NCBI GenBank assembly: GCA_914767885.1
Contig: CAJZBQ010000044.1
Location: 310,001 to 374,000 of the forward strand
Direction of reading: 5' to 3'
Origin: Blepharisma stoltei
Lineage: Eukaryota > Ciliophora > Heterotrichea > Heterotrichida > Blepharismidae
Length of the DNA: 64,000 nt
Shown here piece after piece: positions 33,392 to 44,572 of the stretch (its first letter is position 1; each line of letters begins with the position of its first letter). Below the pieces are notes generated by a model. That model was not told the origin of the DNA. It did no database searches and saw only the letters and a program-made list of their open reading frames with translations. Both the position numbers and the translations under genes were made by a program.

Positions 33392-33420
33392 ATGCCTTAA
33401 GCTTATAGTTTATAATTTAA

Positions 33421-34424
33421 ATGGAATCACTAAAACAATGGAACGACTTAAGAGGCCAATACCAGCAAAAACTTGGAAGGCCTCAAACAGCCCCGCGACA
33501 AGTAAAGTAAATTAAGAGTCTCAAAGTCTTCTAGAGCTGATGCCTCCTCACATTCGGATTACGCTAGCCTGTAGTCTCCTTAGGAGCAGGGCTTGAATTG
33601 TAATCCACAGTAGTTTGGCTAGGAAGAATCCCTGTCAGAACTTCATCGGATGCAATGGAGGTAAAGGCTAGCCTAATGCCTCCTGTAGGCCACCTTTGAG
33701 AGGAGTGAGGCCCCTGAAAAGATAAACACTCTCCAGAGCAGGTAGGGAAAAAAGTGGTCCAAAAGCCACCCTGATAATAATATTTGGGTTTTGAGTCACC
33801 GCCAGCTAACACCAAAGGTTTGCCACTACTAGGTGGGCAAGATTAAGATTTTACACAGCCATAAGCGGGTTCCTACTAGCCGGACTACCTTAACTCCAGG
33901 AAAAATGGCCTACGTTGGGTGCATACACCTGAGTGCAATTGGTGTAATACCCAACCAAAACTTCGCCCTCTTGAATTTTCTGGAGAGATGCACCTAACCT
34001 AAGGATTATCCCTAGGTCAGAGTCACCTTCTGTAAGGTGCTTGGATAATCCCAATAGATGAAGACTATGTGAGAGGCAAAATCTGCCTAGCTCACCTGGC
34101 AGGGACAGAAAACCTTCGAGGAAGAAGCAAAACTTCCATCTTCTGCAAGACATCCCCAAGCCTAGGGAGGCAAAGGGTTAGAATTAAAGGGCTGAACATT
34201 GGTTTAAGTTATAAAGTGACTTTAGTGATTAGGGTGGTACGTCATCATAAAGTTCCACCACGATATTAACTACAGAACAAGTAAGGTTTGATTTCTCAGA
34301 AAAATATAGCTTAAGAGAGTTTCGGAATCTTATCCCATATTTATTAACGAGCTCTTTTTTTATTCATTTTTTGTTGAGTATATGTAGTTTTTATAAAATA
34401 TTTTATATGAAGTTTTGCTATTAA
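33421..34424 (+). CDS. Small predicted gene interrupted by retroelement R7
   Basis: The first exon reads MESLKQWNDLRGQYQQKLG..PRQV and is followed by R7. Collapsing the ACAAGTAA duplication gives PRQVRFDFSEKYSLREFRN..., continuing in frame to a TAA at 34422 in about 75 codons. The last 30 residues are hydrophobic and could be non-coding 3' sequence, so the end is uncertain. No known domain. Support is the in-frame continuity across the insertion. Confidence 0.4.
33506..34276 (+). mobile_element. SINE-like retroelement R7 (same family as R6)
   Basis: Flanked by ACAAGTAA at 33498-33505 and 34277-34284. The 5' end AGTAAATTAAGAGTCT and internal GAACTTCATCGGATGCAATG are shared with R6; the 3' half (33900-34200) is extra. 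Near the 3' end it has GGTGGTACGTCATCA, similar to TACGTCATCA in R2 and R10. Confidence 0.75.
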
Positions 34425-34789
34425 TTTATTTCAATTTTATTCTTATGAAAGATAGAAAAGAATGAGGTAAACAAAATAATATATATATTATAGCGGAAAA
34501 ATTATTCCATGTGTGGATCCAAACACATATGTGGATACCTGATCAAAATGGCTCCACACATGAATTTTGGCTCCACACATGTAATGATTTCTGTACTTGC
34601 CGAGTCCAATTCTAATTAATGCAAAGCACTATATCTGTAAGTTCTCTATGATATTATAACCCATTATAATTGTAATAAAAAAATCAAATTTTAATAGTTA
34701 AGTGTTAAAATAAATTATAATAAATTTTGTTCAAAGACAAAATAGTTTAGTTTGTTATTAATGGAGGCTAAGTTAGAGAAACAAAAGCT
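34425..34789. other. Intergenic with short inverted repeats
   Basis: Around 34508-34600 the decamer TCCACACATG occurs twice and its complement CATGTGTGGA once, suggesting remains of a fold-back element (left end TATAGCGG). The 5' end of the following gene is not resolved: an ATG at 34761 is out of frame with it. Confidence 0.4.
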
Positions 34790-37714
34790 TTGGAACTTTT
34801 AAATTTCACAAGTTCGAATCTTGCGTATTCTGAAGGCCAGCGAACTCCAGAACTGTCAGTATTTGAAAATCCTAGTTTTTCTAATAAGTTGGAGTATGCG
34901 GAAGAATATATCTGCTTAATCAAGCCAAATTTAGACATTTTTTATATTTCAAACCAAATTGAGAAGGAGCATTCAGGAAATGAGTCTTATGACGAATGAA
35001 AATTGCAGCATATTAGGGAGGACCAAGAAGAAGAAAAATATAATGACTATCAGCAGTTTCTTAAAAAGCTGAATTCTCCACAAGTGACTCAGATTATTGA
35101 AAATTTTGATGAAATCGCTTCAAAAAGATCCTCAAAGGGTATTAAAATTGAAGATCCTTACGAAGCTGAGCAAAAATCAGTCTCTTCACAGAAAGAAAAA
35201 AGTATTGAAAATAAAGAAAATTCTCACGAGTATATAGATGAAGAAATAAAAGATGCTGTTTCTAATATTGAAAAAAATGAAAAAGAATTATCAGACAGCT
35301 CATTTGATTTCAATATTTCAGATAGCTATCCTTTGGATAGTTTGAAGGTCTCAGAAAGCTTGAGGGATGGACAAAGTAAAGCTATATATCTAGATGTTTT
35401 TGAGTGCCTAACAAGGCCTGAAATAGACATTGATTATTATTCAAAGAGAAAAAGATCAAAACGGTCTCATAGGTCTCATAGGTCTGATAAATTAGCTGTG
35501 AGCGATACTAATTTAGAAGAAACCAAAATCGAAGTTTTTGAAGTTTTAATAAAGCCAAAAATAAAGAAAAAAGGAATAACGATCATAGGGAAGAAGAAGG
35601 TAGCATAGCTTAGTTATAAATATGGACTGCTAAGCCTTGACTCTTACTGGTAAGCGGAGAGCTGAAAAATCATCTCAAGATGGTAAATCAGCCTCAATTT
35701 GGCCAATATGTGATATCTTGTATATTTTCCAACAGCTACTTTTACTTTCCTCTTTTTCTCTTGATTTATATACAAAGAAATGGAAATTTCACTATAACTT
35801 GAGCAGCTGTATGGATTGTTCAAGACTTCAGCTCCTAACTCCAAGTGGAAAGCTTGCAAAGTCAACTCCAGTTGACAAATCAAATTGATGATTTGACTAA
35901 GCTAAATTGCTTAATAAAGCCCGAATCTTATATAGATTATTATTCATTGAAGGAAAGATCAAATTCCCCTTCTACTGATAATAAGTCCATTCATATTGAT
36001 AGTAAAAGTGGAGATTTATCACCTTTCTCTAGCAAGTCCAATGAAGAAGACAAATTAAATTTCAAATCTGATGAATTTCAGCGTTTTTCAAAACCTAGAG
36101 CAGATTTAAGTTACCACTCAATAGGAAAAAAAACTGAAAATTCCATTTCTGAGCATAAGTCTATTTATGAAGAAAATAAAAGTGGAGATATTTCGCCTTT
36201 CTCTTATAAGTCTAATGAAAATTAGATTAATTCTAGCGGGCCAATGAGGTTTATTTCAGCCTCTACCCTTACGAGTTATTTTTTACACTAGGTGGCGCTC
36301 GATGCTAACTCAAAATAACCCCTTTCGGGGAGACTTACTAGCTCAGGTCTTGATTATTGACCAGCGATTCAGGGCTGCCTACTGTCAGCGGGCTCGCTGT
36401 ATTGCTGAATCGCCCAAAATCTCCTTCTTGGCCTGCCTTAGTCCTATTGCAGACTCAAGATTGCTTCCAAAGAAGCACAGAAGGATGACGGCTCGGTCTG
36501 TCGTCTGTGGGTTGATGAAAAAAAGATTTATCACAAAAAGACTATTTCGGAGAAATTATCACCAATGGGATCCTCCTTCCTCGAGCCTGAATCAACTCAC
36601 AGGACACTATTACCTTACTTCGCTCTCCATTTTAATAATTCTGTCTAATGAAGAAAAAGAAGAAGAAAATATTAAATTGAGCGAGTTTCAGCTTTTTGAA
36701 AAGCCTGAAGTAGACTTGATCTATCAATCAATCGGGGGAAAATCTGATATGCCATTCTCTGAAAATAAGTTTATTTATGAAGAAAAATCATTTTTATCAA
36801 GCAAAGCAAATAAAGAAAATAAAATTGAAGATGAAATAATATTTTATGGAATAAAGGATAAAAGCTTGCAACCTCAAGAAATGCCATTGAATATAGCAAA
36901 TGAAACTAGTGACAAATTTATATCTGAAATGGACAATTTAATAAGCAATGCTGAAAAAGAGCTTGATTTTGACATTAAGCCAGATGAGCTTACTTTCACT
37001 GAACCAATAAAAATCCAAAATAGAGATTATATAGATGAGCAAAAAGCCTATGAAACCTCATTACGTACTAGAAATTTATTAAGACAAGAAAATAGAACTA
37101 CTCAAAAACCATACGAAGCTCTAGACACTTGGAGAAGAGAAACTAGAAGGCCGATGCCAAAAGAAAGAGAGATAAACAAGTTTATAGAAAGATGAGAGTT
37201 TATTCATACTTATCAAATTTTTCAAGCATTTATTTTTATTTGCAAAACCCATAGAAAATGAATTAACGGCGTTAAAGCAGAATTCCAGCGAAGAAAATTG
37301 ATTAACTTCTTGCAGAATTGGAAATTGTATAAGAAATACAAAATAGCAAAGAGAGAATTAGCTGTTAAAAAAGCCAAAAGAATTGCAGATAAATGGTATA
37401 ATTTAACGATAAACAAGAAAAGGATGAAAATTTATTCATATCTTTATTGGTATAAAAGCATGATCAGCAAAGGACTATTAGGATGAAAACTAGTCACCCA
37501 GAATATGGTTTTTAATAAAAACAGAATAAATGAATGCAGGAGGCGACACAGGCAAAGGCTTTTTTATAATACATTTTATGCTTGGAAGCATATGAAAGCA
37601 TTAGTGCAAGCTAATAATATTCCTATAAGAATTAGCACAACCACCTCTGTTTCAAAAACCCATGGAAAACTTCGAGAATTCCACAGTATTGATATTAAAA
37701 TTATGAACCGTTAA
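34790..37714 (+). CDS. Repeat protein with Sfi1-like (centrin-binding) C-terminus, split by two IESs
   Basis: A recurring motif of the form [FL]xxLxKPExDxxYxS appears at least six times (YICLIKPNLDIFYIS, VFECLTRPEIDIDYYS, LNCLIKPESYIDYYS, FQRFSKPRADLSYHS, FQLFEKPEVDLIYQS), alternating with acidic Ser-rich spacers such as SIYEENKSGDISPFSYKSNE. The C-terminal 170 residues have Sfi1-type spacing of W and basic residues (FLQNWKLYKKYK, LYWYKSMISK, FYAWKHMKAL), expected to bind centrin at basal bodies. TGA is Trp at several points. The spacer repeat reads straight across R8 when the TCTAATGAA duplication is collapsed, and across the 35601-35902 insertion. The start is not identified (a TTG opens the frame). 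Confidence 0.65.
35601..35902. mobile_element. Probable IES in the repeat-protein gene
   Basis: Holds stop codons in all frames. Both ends carry TAGCTTAGT or its complement, next to TA. Joining TA 35601 to TA 35903 gives KKKVNCLIKPES, restoring the KPE repeat in frame. The exact left boundary could be 5 bp further in. Confidence 0.6.
36220..36642 (+). mobile_element. Retroelement R8 in the repeat-protein gene
   Basis: Flanked by GTCTAATGAA at 36210-36219 and 36643-36652, with TA inside each copy. GC-richer interior, no internal coding signal, no second copy seen. Joining gives FSYKSNEEKEEEN, matching the earlier protein repeat FSSKSNEEDKLN. Confidence 0.85.
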
Positions 37715-37755
37715 AATATACTTCTAATTATTTTCTTAATCATTTTAAGTAAAAC

Positions 37756-40700
37756 TTAAATTGGACTTTTATCACCAACTGGCTTAAAATATGAAGCTTC
37801 TCCAGTTGAGAAAGATTGCCTCAAAGGGCAACGATAAAACATTCTTCTTAAGCTTGTAGGTGTTTCAACTGAAAAGCTAAGTGTTTGATTTATCAAATTT
37901 TTGATTTCAGCAAAACTTGTTTTTGATAGTGGTTTCTCATCAAACTGAATTGATTCCTGCAGTTCCATAAATTTATGGATTCATTCTCCTAGTAATTTAT
38001 TTAATTTTTTGACCTCAATCTGTTTTCTTGCAAGCTCTTTTTCACATCCAATTTTTAGCTCAGAGAAAAACAGTTTCCACCTGTCTCTTTCTTGTTTTTG
38101 GGCCAAAATTATTTTTTGTTCAAATTCTTTTAATAATTTTTGGTATGTAATTGATTGATTTTTATTTACTTCATTGCTTCTTTTTAGTTCAGTATTATAT
38201 AGTCTCTGCATTTCTAGACTGGTTTCCAATGCTTTAGTCTTCATTGCCAGATTTGATGGTTCTAAAGAATCAGTGTCTACATAAGAGCCACAAATAGACA
38301 GTTCAGGCGTTTTTTCTCAATGATCAGGAAATACTCTTACACTGCCTCTTGGAGCATACATATTTTTAGATGAAGGTCTTGGGGTAAAAGGTTTAAGAAT
38401 GATAGGTTTTGGGACCGCCAATGTATCTGGTGTCTTTGCTGCGCTTGAATCTATTTTTTCAGATAATTTAACAATGTGAAGAAATGAGTCATGAAGATAG
38501 TCGATCATTTCTTCTAGAGATTTAATTTGTTCTTGTTGGTGCTTGCATAAATTTCTTTTCATTTCATGCTTGGTGTTAATTAATTCTAATTTTCATTCTA
38601 ATGAATAAATTGATCTTGCCATGTTGGAGTTTATTATGCTGGCTTCAATAACTTGATTTTTTAGCTGAAAAATTGTAAAATCTTTGCTTAATTCAGTATT
38701 TTCTTCTACAGCATTTTTGATCTCGTCTGTATAATTGTTAGATGCCAACAATTTTTCTTGATCTATTGAAATAAACTTAGCTGTCGTTGAAATACTAATG
38801 TCTTCAAATGATGCGTCTGCGTCTGAGACTGTATTTAAAGTATTCCTGGCATTAGTCTCTAATGCATCGTTAAATTCAATACAAGTGCTTTCCTTCATAT
38901 TTCTTGCGTTTTCAATAAAGGTTTTATATTTGTCATCCAAATCTTGCAAAGCATGCGTTAGTTTACTAATTTGAAGTGCTGCCTGCTCATTTTGCTGCTT
39001 TAAAAACCTATTTTCTTCTGAATCTTTATTTATCATCAGCATGCTTTTATGATAATGCTCATAATATTCATGAGCTTTTTGTTCAGCTTTAAGCTGCTTT
39101 TCAATAGCTTTTGCCAATTTTTTTTCCAAGTCATTTATTTTTTCAGAATGAAGACTGTTTTCTGTTTTTAACTTTTTTATTTTCTTTTTATGACTCTCTT
39201 TTTCCCTTTCACACTTTTCACAATTAAAAGGAATTTTTTCAATTCCAGGGCTTGGAATAGAATAATCAGATTTTTTATCTTGTGGCAATGAAAATGATGC
39301 TTGCAGAGAGTCCCCTTCATATATTGAAAATGGATTCTTCTTTGATGACTCTTCTGTTGAGGTCCTTAGATCATCAAGAGAAACCATGACTTTTAAGTCT
39401 GAGCCTGAGTTTGGTCTTTTATGCTTTCCTCTTGGAGTTTCTAAAGGCTTGTAAGTCTTTGAGCGACTTGGTGGGGATTGGCATAAGCTTGATCTGGTGT
39501 CTGTGCAAGATGTAGCTGAATCTCTCTCTGCTCTAAGTGCTTGGATTTCGCTTTTTGCTAAACTTAATTCAAGCCTTAATTGTTCAATAATAAGATTGAT
39601 GCTGTCAGGAGAATTTTTGATATTTATAGAAACTTTGTTTTGGATGTTTTTAGCTCTCATAGCAAACCGAAGAGTGTTTAATGTTTCTTCTTGTGACCTT
39701 GGAGAAGGCGAACAAGCCACTATGAGGGTAGTTTTATAGTTCCCTCCTAGTGATTCTTGAAGAAGTCTTGTCAATTTTGAGTCTCTATAGGGAATATGAT
39801 CCGAGTTTGATATGAGTGCATGAATCACATTACCAAGCGCTGACAAGGAAAGGTTAATTTTTTTGGCTTCTTCGAGCTTATTTCCTGTCACCCCTGACCT
39901 ATTAACATTTTCACTTCCAGCTAAATCAACTAAATTTAATTTCCCTTTTTTCTCACTGTCATTTGGCAGTTTTTGGTTAACTTCTGTTATAAAAAGCAGA
40001 TGGGACCTAGAAGATGTATTATTCCGTCGCAAGTCATTTATATGCTTATTTTCCTTGCTTGACATTTTCTCGGAGATTTTTGATCGAAAATTTTCCTTAT
40101 TTGGCATAAGGGAGGAGCAACTGGAAGACCTTAGGCAAGCAGGGATCACAGAGGAGATCATGCAGGAAATCGAATGGCAGATTTCTGAGAAGGAAAGAAA
40201 GGACCTTCTGCTGGAGGAAGAGGCTTGGCGCACAACAGCGAAGGCCATTGAATCATCCGGCTGCTAAAAGGCGGCAGAGTTTTCTGCGTGAAGGGCCTGA
40301 AGGAATGTCGCTGCGGTGGAATTCTGCCTCACGGGGAAAGGGCCTGATGCCCTGAGAAGAGAAAAAATATGGCCTGTGCTGATTTTTAAAACCGTGGCCT
40401 CAGGAGTTGTCGGCGTGAGTTGTGGAGCGTGAGTTGTGGAGCATGAGTTGTGATGCGTGAGTTGTGGAGCGTGAGTTGTGATGCGTGAGTTGTGGAGCTG
40501 ATTTTGGCGAGGTTTTTGAGTTGCTGTTGGCGTTTTTGTTGTGCCTTGGGCACAATAAACCATTGGGATGTTATGACGAAGCAATTAAACTTGTAGGGTA
40601 GGGATAAGCATAATTTTTCTTCTTCTTCTTATTTGGCATTTGTTCAGAAGAAATCGCACAGGTAAAAATTTTTCCGACAAAAATCCTCGAGAAAATATCA

Positions 40701-41441
40701 TTAAGAAAGTGTTCCAATAAAATGAAATGTAGCCGAATTATTCAGTCTTGTTGATGCAACTGTTCTCATTTGTTCACCTAATGCTAAAACCTCAAGCATG
40801 TCTTTTTCAGAGGTTATACATACTTCAGTTAGTCCATGTACGTATATTCCTCGTCTTGGGCATTGCTTAATTTTAAGATTTACCTGCTGGGCTTGTAATA
40901 AGTCCCTCAAATTTTCTTTATATATTTCAAGCATTGAGCATTTTAATATATACTCCACTTCTCCAAAATCTGAATTAACCGCTTCAAAAATCTGAGACGC
41001 GGCTCTTGGTATGACACCTCTAAATTCTTCATCAAAAATATCTTTTCCCATCATTGTATGGGTTTTCCCTGACCCTGTTTGGCCATATGCAAAAATTGTG
41101 CCGTTGTATCCACTGAGTACATCCTCTATAGTTGGCCTTCCTAAGAACTCGTAAACCTCGCTCTGAGTTGACTGAGAAGAGAAGACGTGGTCAAGGCTAA
41201 AAGTTTCTGGGTCTTTACCTTCTCCTCCTATAGAAACTATTTGATCGGATACAAAAGTTACAAATTGTTTATTTTCAGATAAATTCTATATAGAGCTTGC
41301 CATTTCAAAATCATTTAATGGTCTGAATCGACCAATGACCTTAATTTTGGTGCTTCGTGCTGCATTTTGACTTGGAGATAGATCTGAGGTCTTTCTAGGT
41401 GTTGCAGGAATTGTCAAATGTTTGACTTTTTTGGTTGACAT
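37756..41441 (-). CDS. N-terminal motor kinesin with long coiled coil; one IES and a GC-AG intron
   Basis: Microtubule motor. From ATG 41441: RFRPLN, P-loop YGQTGSGKT, switch I NNTSSRSH, switch II LVDLAGSE, and HIPYRDSKLTRLLQESLGG are all present, followed by a neck and about 600 residues of coiled coil. An in-frame TAG at 41286-41288 disappears if a 15-nt GC-AG intron (41286-41300) is removed. The 40020-40738 IES splits the motor just before switch I; TA-to-TA excision gives STRLNNTSSRSH. Four TGA Trp codons occur in the tail. The tail ends VGDKSPI, TAA 37756. The kinesin subfamily is not determined. Confidence 0.88.
40020..40738. mobile_element. IES in the kinesin motor domain carrying a nested LINE fragment
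   Basis: TA at 40020 and 40739. The outer 80-100 bp at each end are diverged inverted repeats (both contain a CATTTTCTCGGAGATTTTTG / ATTTTCTCGAGGATTTTTG-type block), so this was a MITE-like element. Its middle is occupied by a retroelement with its own target duplication. Excision restores the kinesin frame at a universally conserved motif. Confidence 0.88.
40108..40627 (+). mobile_element. 5'-truncated LINE fragment R9 nested in the kinesin IES
   Basis: Flanked by CTTATTTGGCAT at 40096-40107 and 40628-40639. It begins in an open frame giving REEQLEDLRQAGITEEIMQE to ESSGC then TAA at 40265, looking like the extreme C-terminus of a retrotransposon protein. A 3' untranslated part follows with about six tandem copies of a 16-18-bp unit (GCGTGAGTTGTGGA, 40406-40500) and a TTC-rich tail. 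This pattern is that of target-primed reverse transcription. Confidence 0.75.
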
Positions 41442-41704
41442 TTAAGTTTTATAATAGATATTATTAGTTCTGAAATATGAATAAGGCTCAACACAGGTTT
41501 TTTTAGAAATTTTTGAAAATCCAGAATTCATGGCATAGATTTGTATATAAATAAATTTTGAGAAGCAATAAAAAAGAGCAAAGCTCGGTAAACTGATCAT
41601 AATTTAATTTGAGGAATTTAGACTATATTCAAACACTTTCAATTGAAAAATAATTTATTTATCAATAATTTTTATAGTTGCTAAAATTGTGTTATTTTTA
41701 TCAT

Positions 41705-41792
41705 TATAGCTTGAGCACTCTTTTGGCTCAGGCTCCCCGACTTTTTCAAATCAATAATCCAAAAAAAGAGCCAAAAGAGTGCTCGGGCTATA
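41705..41792. repeat. Short fold-back element (TATAGC ends)
   Basis: Ends TATAGCTTGAGCACTCTTTT and its complement pair over about 22 bp with one or two mismatches around a 40-bp centre. Intergenic between the divergent kinesin and Ser/Lys/Glu-rich genes, the only structure seen in that 450-bp spacer. Confidence 0.75.
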
Positions 41793-41890
41793 AATAATTT
41801 TATGATAAATCTTTTCATAAAAATAAAATAACTATCAAAACCTGTGGCTTTTTATAAATCATTTAGAATTGCCCTTAATAAATAATATTA

Positions 41891-43510
41891 ATGGCGAAAA
41901 GGCAAGGGTCATCAAAAGAAGAGCTTGTTCTCCTTACGAAACCAGTGTCTTTCGTCAAAGCTTCTGGTAAAGATTCAAGTGATGAGTCTGAAGACAGCAG
42001 CAGTGAAAAAGCAAAGAAAAATAAAGTTAAAGCAAATAAACACACAGTTTTTTCCGAATCCAAAACTAAAAGTAAAAAGGTCAAGGATTCTTCAAGTGAT
42101 GAAGAAGAAAAACCACCAAAATCAAAGAAAAAGAAGCAAGAGTCATCTGAAAGTGAAAATGAAGAAAAGAGCTCTAAAAAAGCTAAAAAATCTAATTCCC
42201 ACTTTAATGGCGAATAAAATATTGGAAAAATGCCTTATTTTGGTCAAAAATCCATACCTCCCATGAGCGAACAAAAATTTTTTTATGAAAAATATTTTGA
42301 TATATCAGTGTAATTATATAATAAAATCTCGAGCTAATTCTGTTGAATTTTTGACGACTTACATTTTAAAACATAAATTTTACATATTAAATTATTTTTG
42401 CTTTCCAGTATTTTCTAATTGGGATTTTTATGAATTATGAAAATAAAATTTACTATAAAAAAATATTAATCCCCCTCCATGAGTGAACAATTTGTTTTTT
42501 TCGATCACAGGGAGAGTAAAAGAAAAAACACTGAAGACTCATCTGAAGAATCAGACACAAAAACAAAAACTAAACCACAAAAGAAAAAAATTATTAAAGA
42601 TTCTTCAAGTGATTCTGAAGAAGAAAAGCAGCCTGCTAAAAAACAAAAGAAAAATAAAGCAGAAAGCGATACAGATAGTGACCATAAAGTATTGAAAAAG
42701 CAACCTGCAAAACCTTTGAAAAAGAAGAAGATAGAAAGCTCAGATAGCGAAGAGGAGCCAATAAAGGCAAAAAAGACCACACAAAAAAATAATTCATTAG
42801 ACAAAAAAGCAAAAGAAGCACTGAAAAATAAGCTTAAAATGGAAATAGAAGAGTCTGATTATTCAAGCAGTGGAGAAGAAAAAAATAAAGCTGCAAAGAA
42901 AGAGACAAAAAAAGTTAAAAAAATCAAAGAAGATTCTGAAAGCGAAGAAGAAAAAATTGTTAAAAAATCCAGAAAGATTTCAGAAGACAGTGCCAGCTCC
43001 AAAGAAGTAAAAACCTCAAAAAATAAAACCAAAAAAAGTAAAAAGGAAAGCTCAGATAGTCAGGAAGAAAAAGTGATAAAGCCAAAAGAAAAAGCCTCTA
43101 AAAAAAGTAAAAAGATAGAGAGCTCAGACAGTGAAGAAGAAGAGAAGCCAAAAGATAAAAAAACTAAAGCCCCTAAATCAGATTCAGAAAGTGAAGAAGA
43201 GCCTAAAACTAAGAGTAAGGACAAAGCATCTAAAACAAAGAAAAAAGAAGAAAGCTCTGAAGACAGTGAAGAAGAATTGCCCAAAAAACGAAAAGGCAGC
43301 GACATAAAAGAGCCTCAACCAATAAAAAAACCAGAAATCCCAGCTCAGCCTGTTATCCAATCCAAAAACTACGAGCATACAAACTTTAATCCAAACCCAG
43401 TCCATCCAGCAGGCCAAATAAGATATACTCCTATATCCGGAAAACCCAAAGAAAAACTCAGAAAAACAGGCGTGGTTCAGCAATGGGAAGGAATTAAACG
43501 ATATTTCTAA
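41891..43510 (+). CDS. Ser/Lys/Glu-rich nucleolar-phosphoprotein-like protein, split by a MITE
   Basis: About 430 aa made of alternating acidic serine clusters (KDSSSDSEEEK, ESSDSEEEEK) and lysine blocks, the layout of SRP40/Nopp140-type phosphoproteins with many CK2 sites. A non-repetitive C-terminus (NFNPNPVHPAGQIRYTP...QWEGIKRYF) is probably the conserved part, but does not obviously match the SRP40 C-terminal domain. MITE A8 (42193-42516) interrupts it; TA-to-TA joining gives KKSKRKNTEDSS in frame. Family by composition only. Confidence 0.7.
42193..42518. mobile_element. Family A MITE copy A8, diverged, inside an exon
   Basis: TA at 42193 and 42517. The ends have decayed (left TTCCCACTTTAATGGCG, right GATCACAGGGAGAG) but the inner GAGCGAACAAAAATTTTTTT motif and body remain. 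Part of it is open in the host frame, so the interruption is easily overlooked. Excision keeps the frame. Confidence 0.85.
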
Positions 43511-43530
43511 AGCTTTACTAAAATTTCTCT

Positions 43531-44572
43531 TTAACTAAATTTCACTTTCTTTGTCGGCTCTGATCTCTCATCTTCATTCAGCTCTTGAAGCGTGAATTTC
43601 GCTATTTTTTTAAATGTGGCCTCATCCAATGCATCAATTCTCAGCTGTAACTTTTCTTCTGGTAAATGATGCAACGCACTTGGGCAGTCTTTTTCTATCA
43701 TTTCCACCACTTTTCCTAAAGCTGGGTGGCTGATTTTCTTTAAGCTTTCGCTTACTCCCCCCCCCCCCTCCGTGAGCGAACAAAACCATTAGAAAAATCG
43801 CCATTTTTTGACCAAAAAACCCACCCTCCGTGAGTGAACAAAAATTTTTTTAATAGAAAAAATTTTAATGGAAAAAAAATTTTGATATATAAGTGATAAT
43901 TAGTATAATGAAATCTAGAGCTAATTCTGTTTAATTTTAAACAAATTGCGTTTTAAAAACATAAATTTTGCAAATTAAATTAATATTTGCTTCCCAATTT
44001 TTGCAAATTAGGATTTTTTTAAATTTCGAAAAAAAAATATTTTTTTATAAATTTTTATATATAAATTTTTTTTAAAAAAAAAAATTAACCCCCCTCCGTG
44101 AGCGAACAAAATTTTTTTTGTTCGCTCACGGAGGGGGGGGGGGGGGAGTTAGATCAATTTTTTCTTGTAATTCAATTGTTTGTGAATCTGGCTCAGTTTT
44201 GGGTCTCTTGACTGGGAGATCAAGAGGAATGCCATGCTGGCTGCAATATCTTTGCATATGCCTTTCCATGATATCGGCTTGATGGTAAATTGGGGAGTCA
44301 CTCATATTATATGTTCTGCAATTGTCCCATATCAGCATTACATCTTGTAAAAATTCTTCAAAGCTGTTGTATCGAGAATTTTTAAGGTTTTTCTTAATTG
44401 TTGAGAGGTCCATAGGCTTCTTGATAATTAGAGGGTAGTCGTCTAAGCCAAGTCCTTTGAAATCGACTGGATGATGAAAATCGAAACTTTCTGGCTGCTC
44501 TTCGAGGAACTTAATTAGTGTTAAGGCTCGATTAGTTTCTTCTCGTGAAAAACCAGGCCTTTTAGTTGACAT
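43531..44572 (-). CDS. Bromodomain + NET domain protein, split by a MITE
   Basis: Acetyl-lysine reader acting on chromatin. Bromodomain residues about 20-125: FHHPVD, YPLIIKKPMDLSTIKKNL, LIWDNCRTYN. After a short linker (KRPKTEPDSQ) the frame enters MITE A9 and would end in a proline run read from the MITE. TA-to-TA excision joins EKIDL to SESLKKISHPALGKVVEM, giving a NET-like domain (LPEEKLQLRIDALDEATFKKIAKF) and ending TAA at 43531. BET-like order (bromodomain then NET) with a single bromodomain, as in plant GTE proteins. The C-terminal 110 residues are invisible without removing the IES. Confidence 0.88.
43753..44151. mobile_element. Family A MITE copy A9 inside the bromodomain gene
   Basis: TA at 43753 and 44150; 397 bp between; tandem end left, hairpin end right with a run of 14 G. 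The frame restored is that of a recognisable NET domain, so the boundaries are firm. Confidence 0.95.

Noticed and set aside
36302..36640. N-terminal part of a 297-codon frame starting at 36302
   Set aside because: This portion is R8; the real protein continues from the SNE repeat before the element.
40406..40500. Tandem GCGTGAGTTGTGGA units considered as a CRISPR-like array
   Set aside because: Units are adjacent without spacers and lie in a eukaryotic retroelement 3' end; a minisatellite.
42505..43483. Minus-strand frames opposite the Ser/Lys/Glu-rich gene
   Set aside because: Mirror images of biased codons; no start context, domains or conservation-like features.
44126..44165. Poly-proline C-terminus of the bromodomain protein
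   Set aside because: It is the reading of the G-run of MITE A9; excision replaces it with a NET domain.
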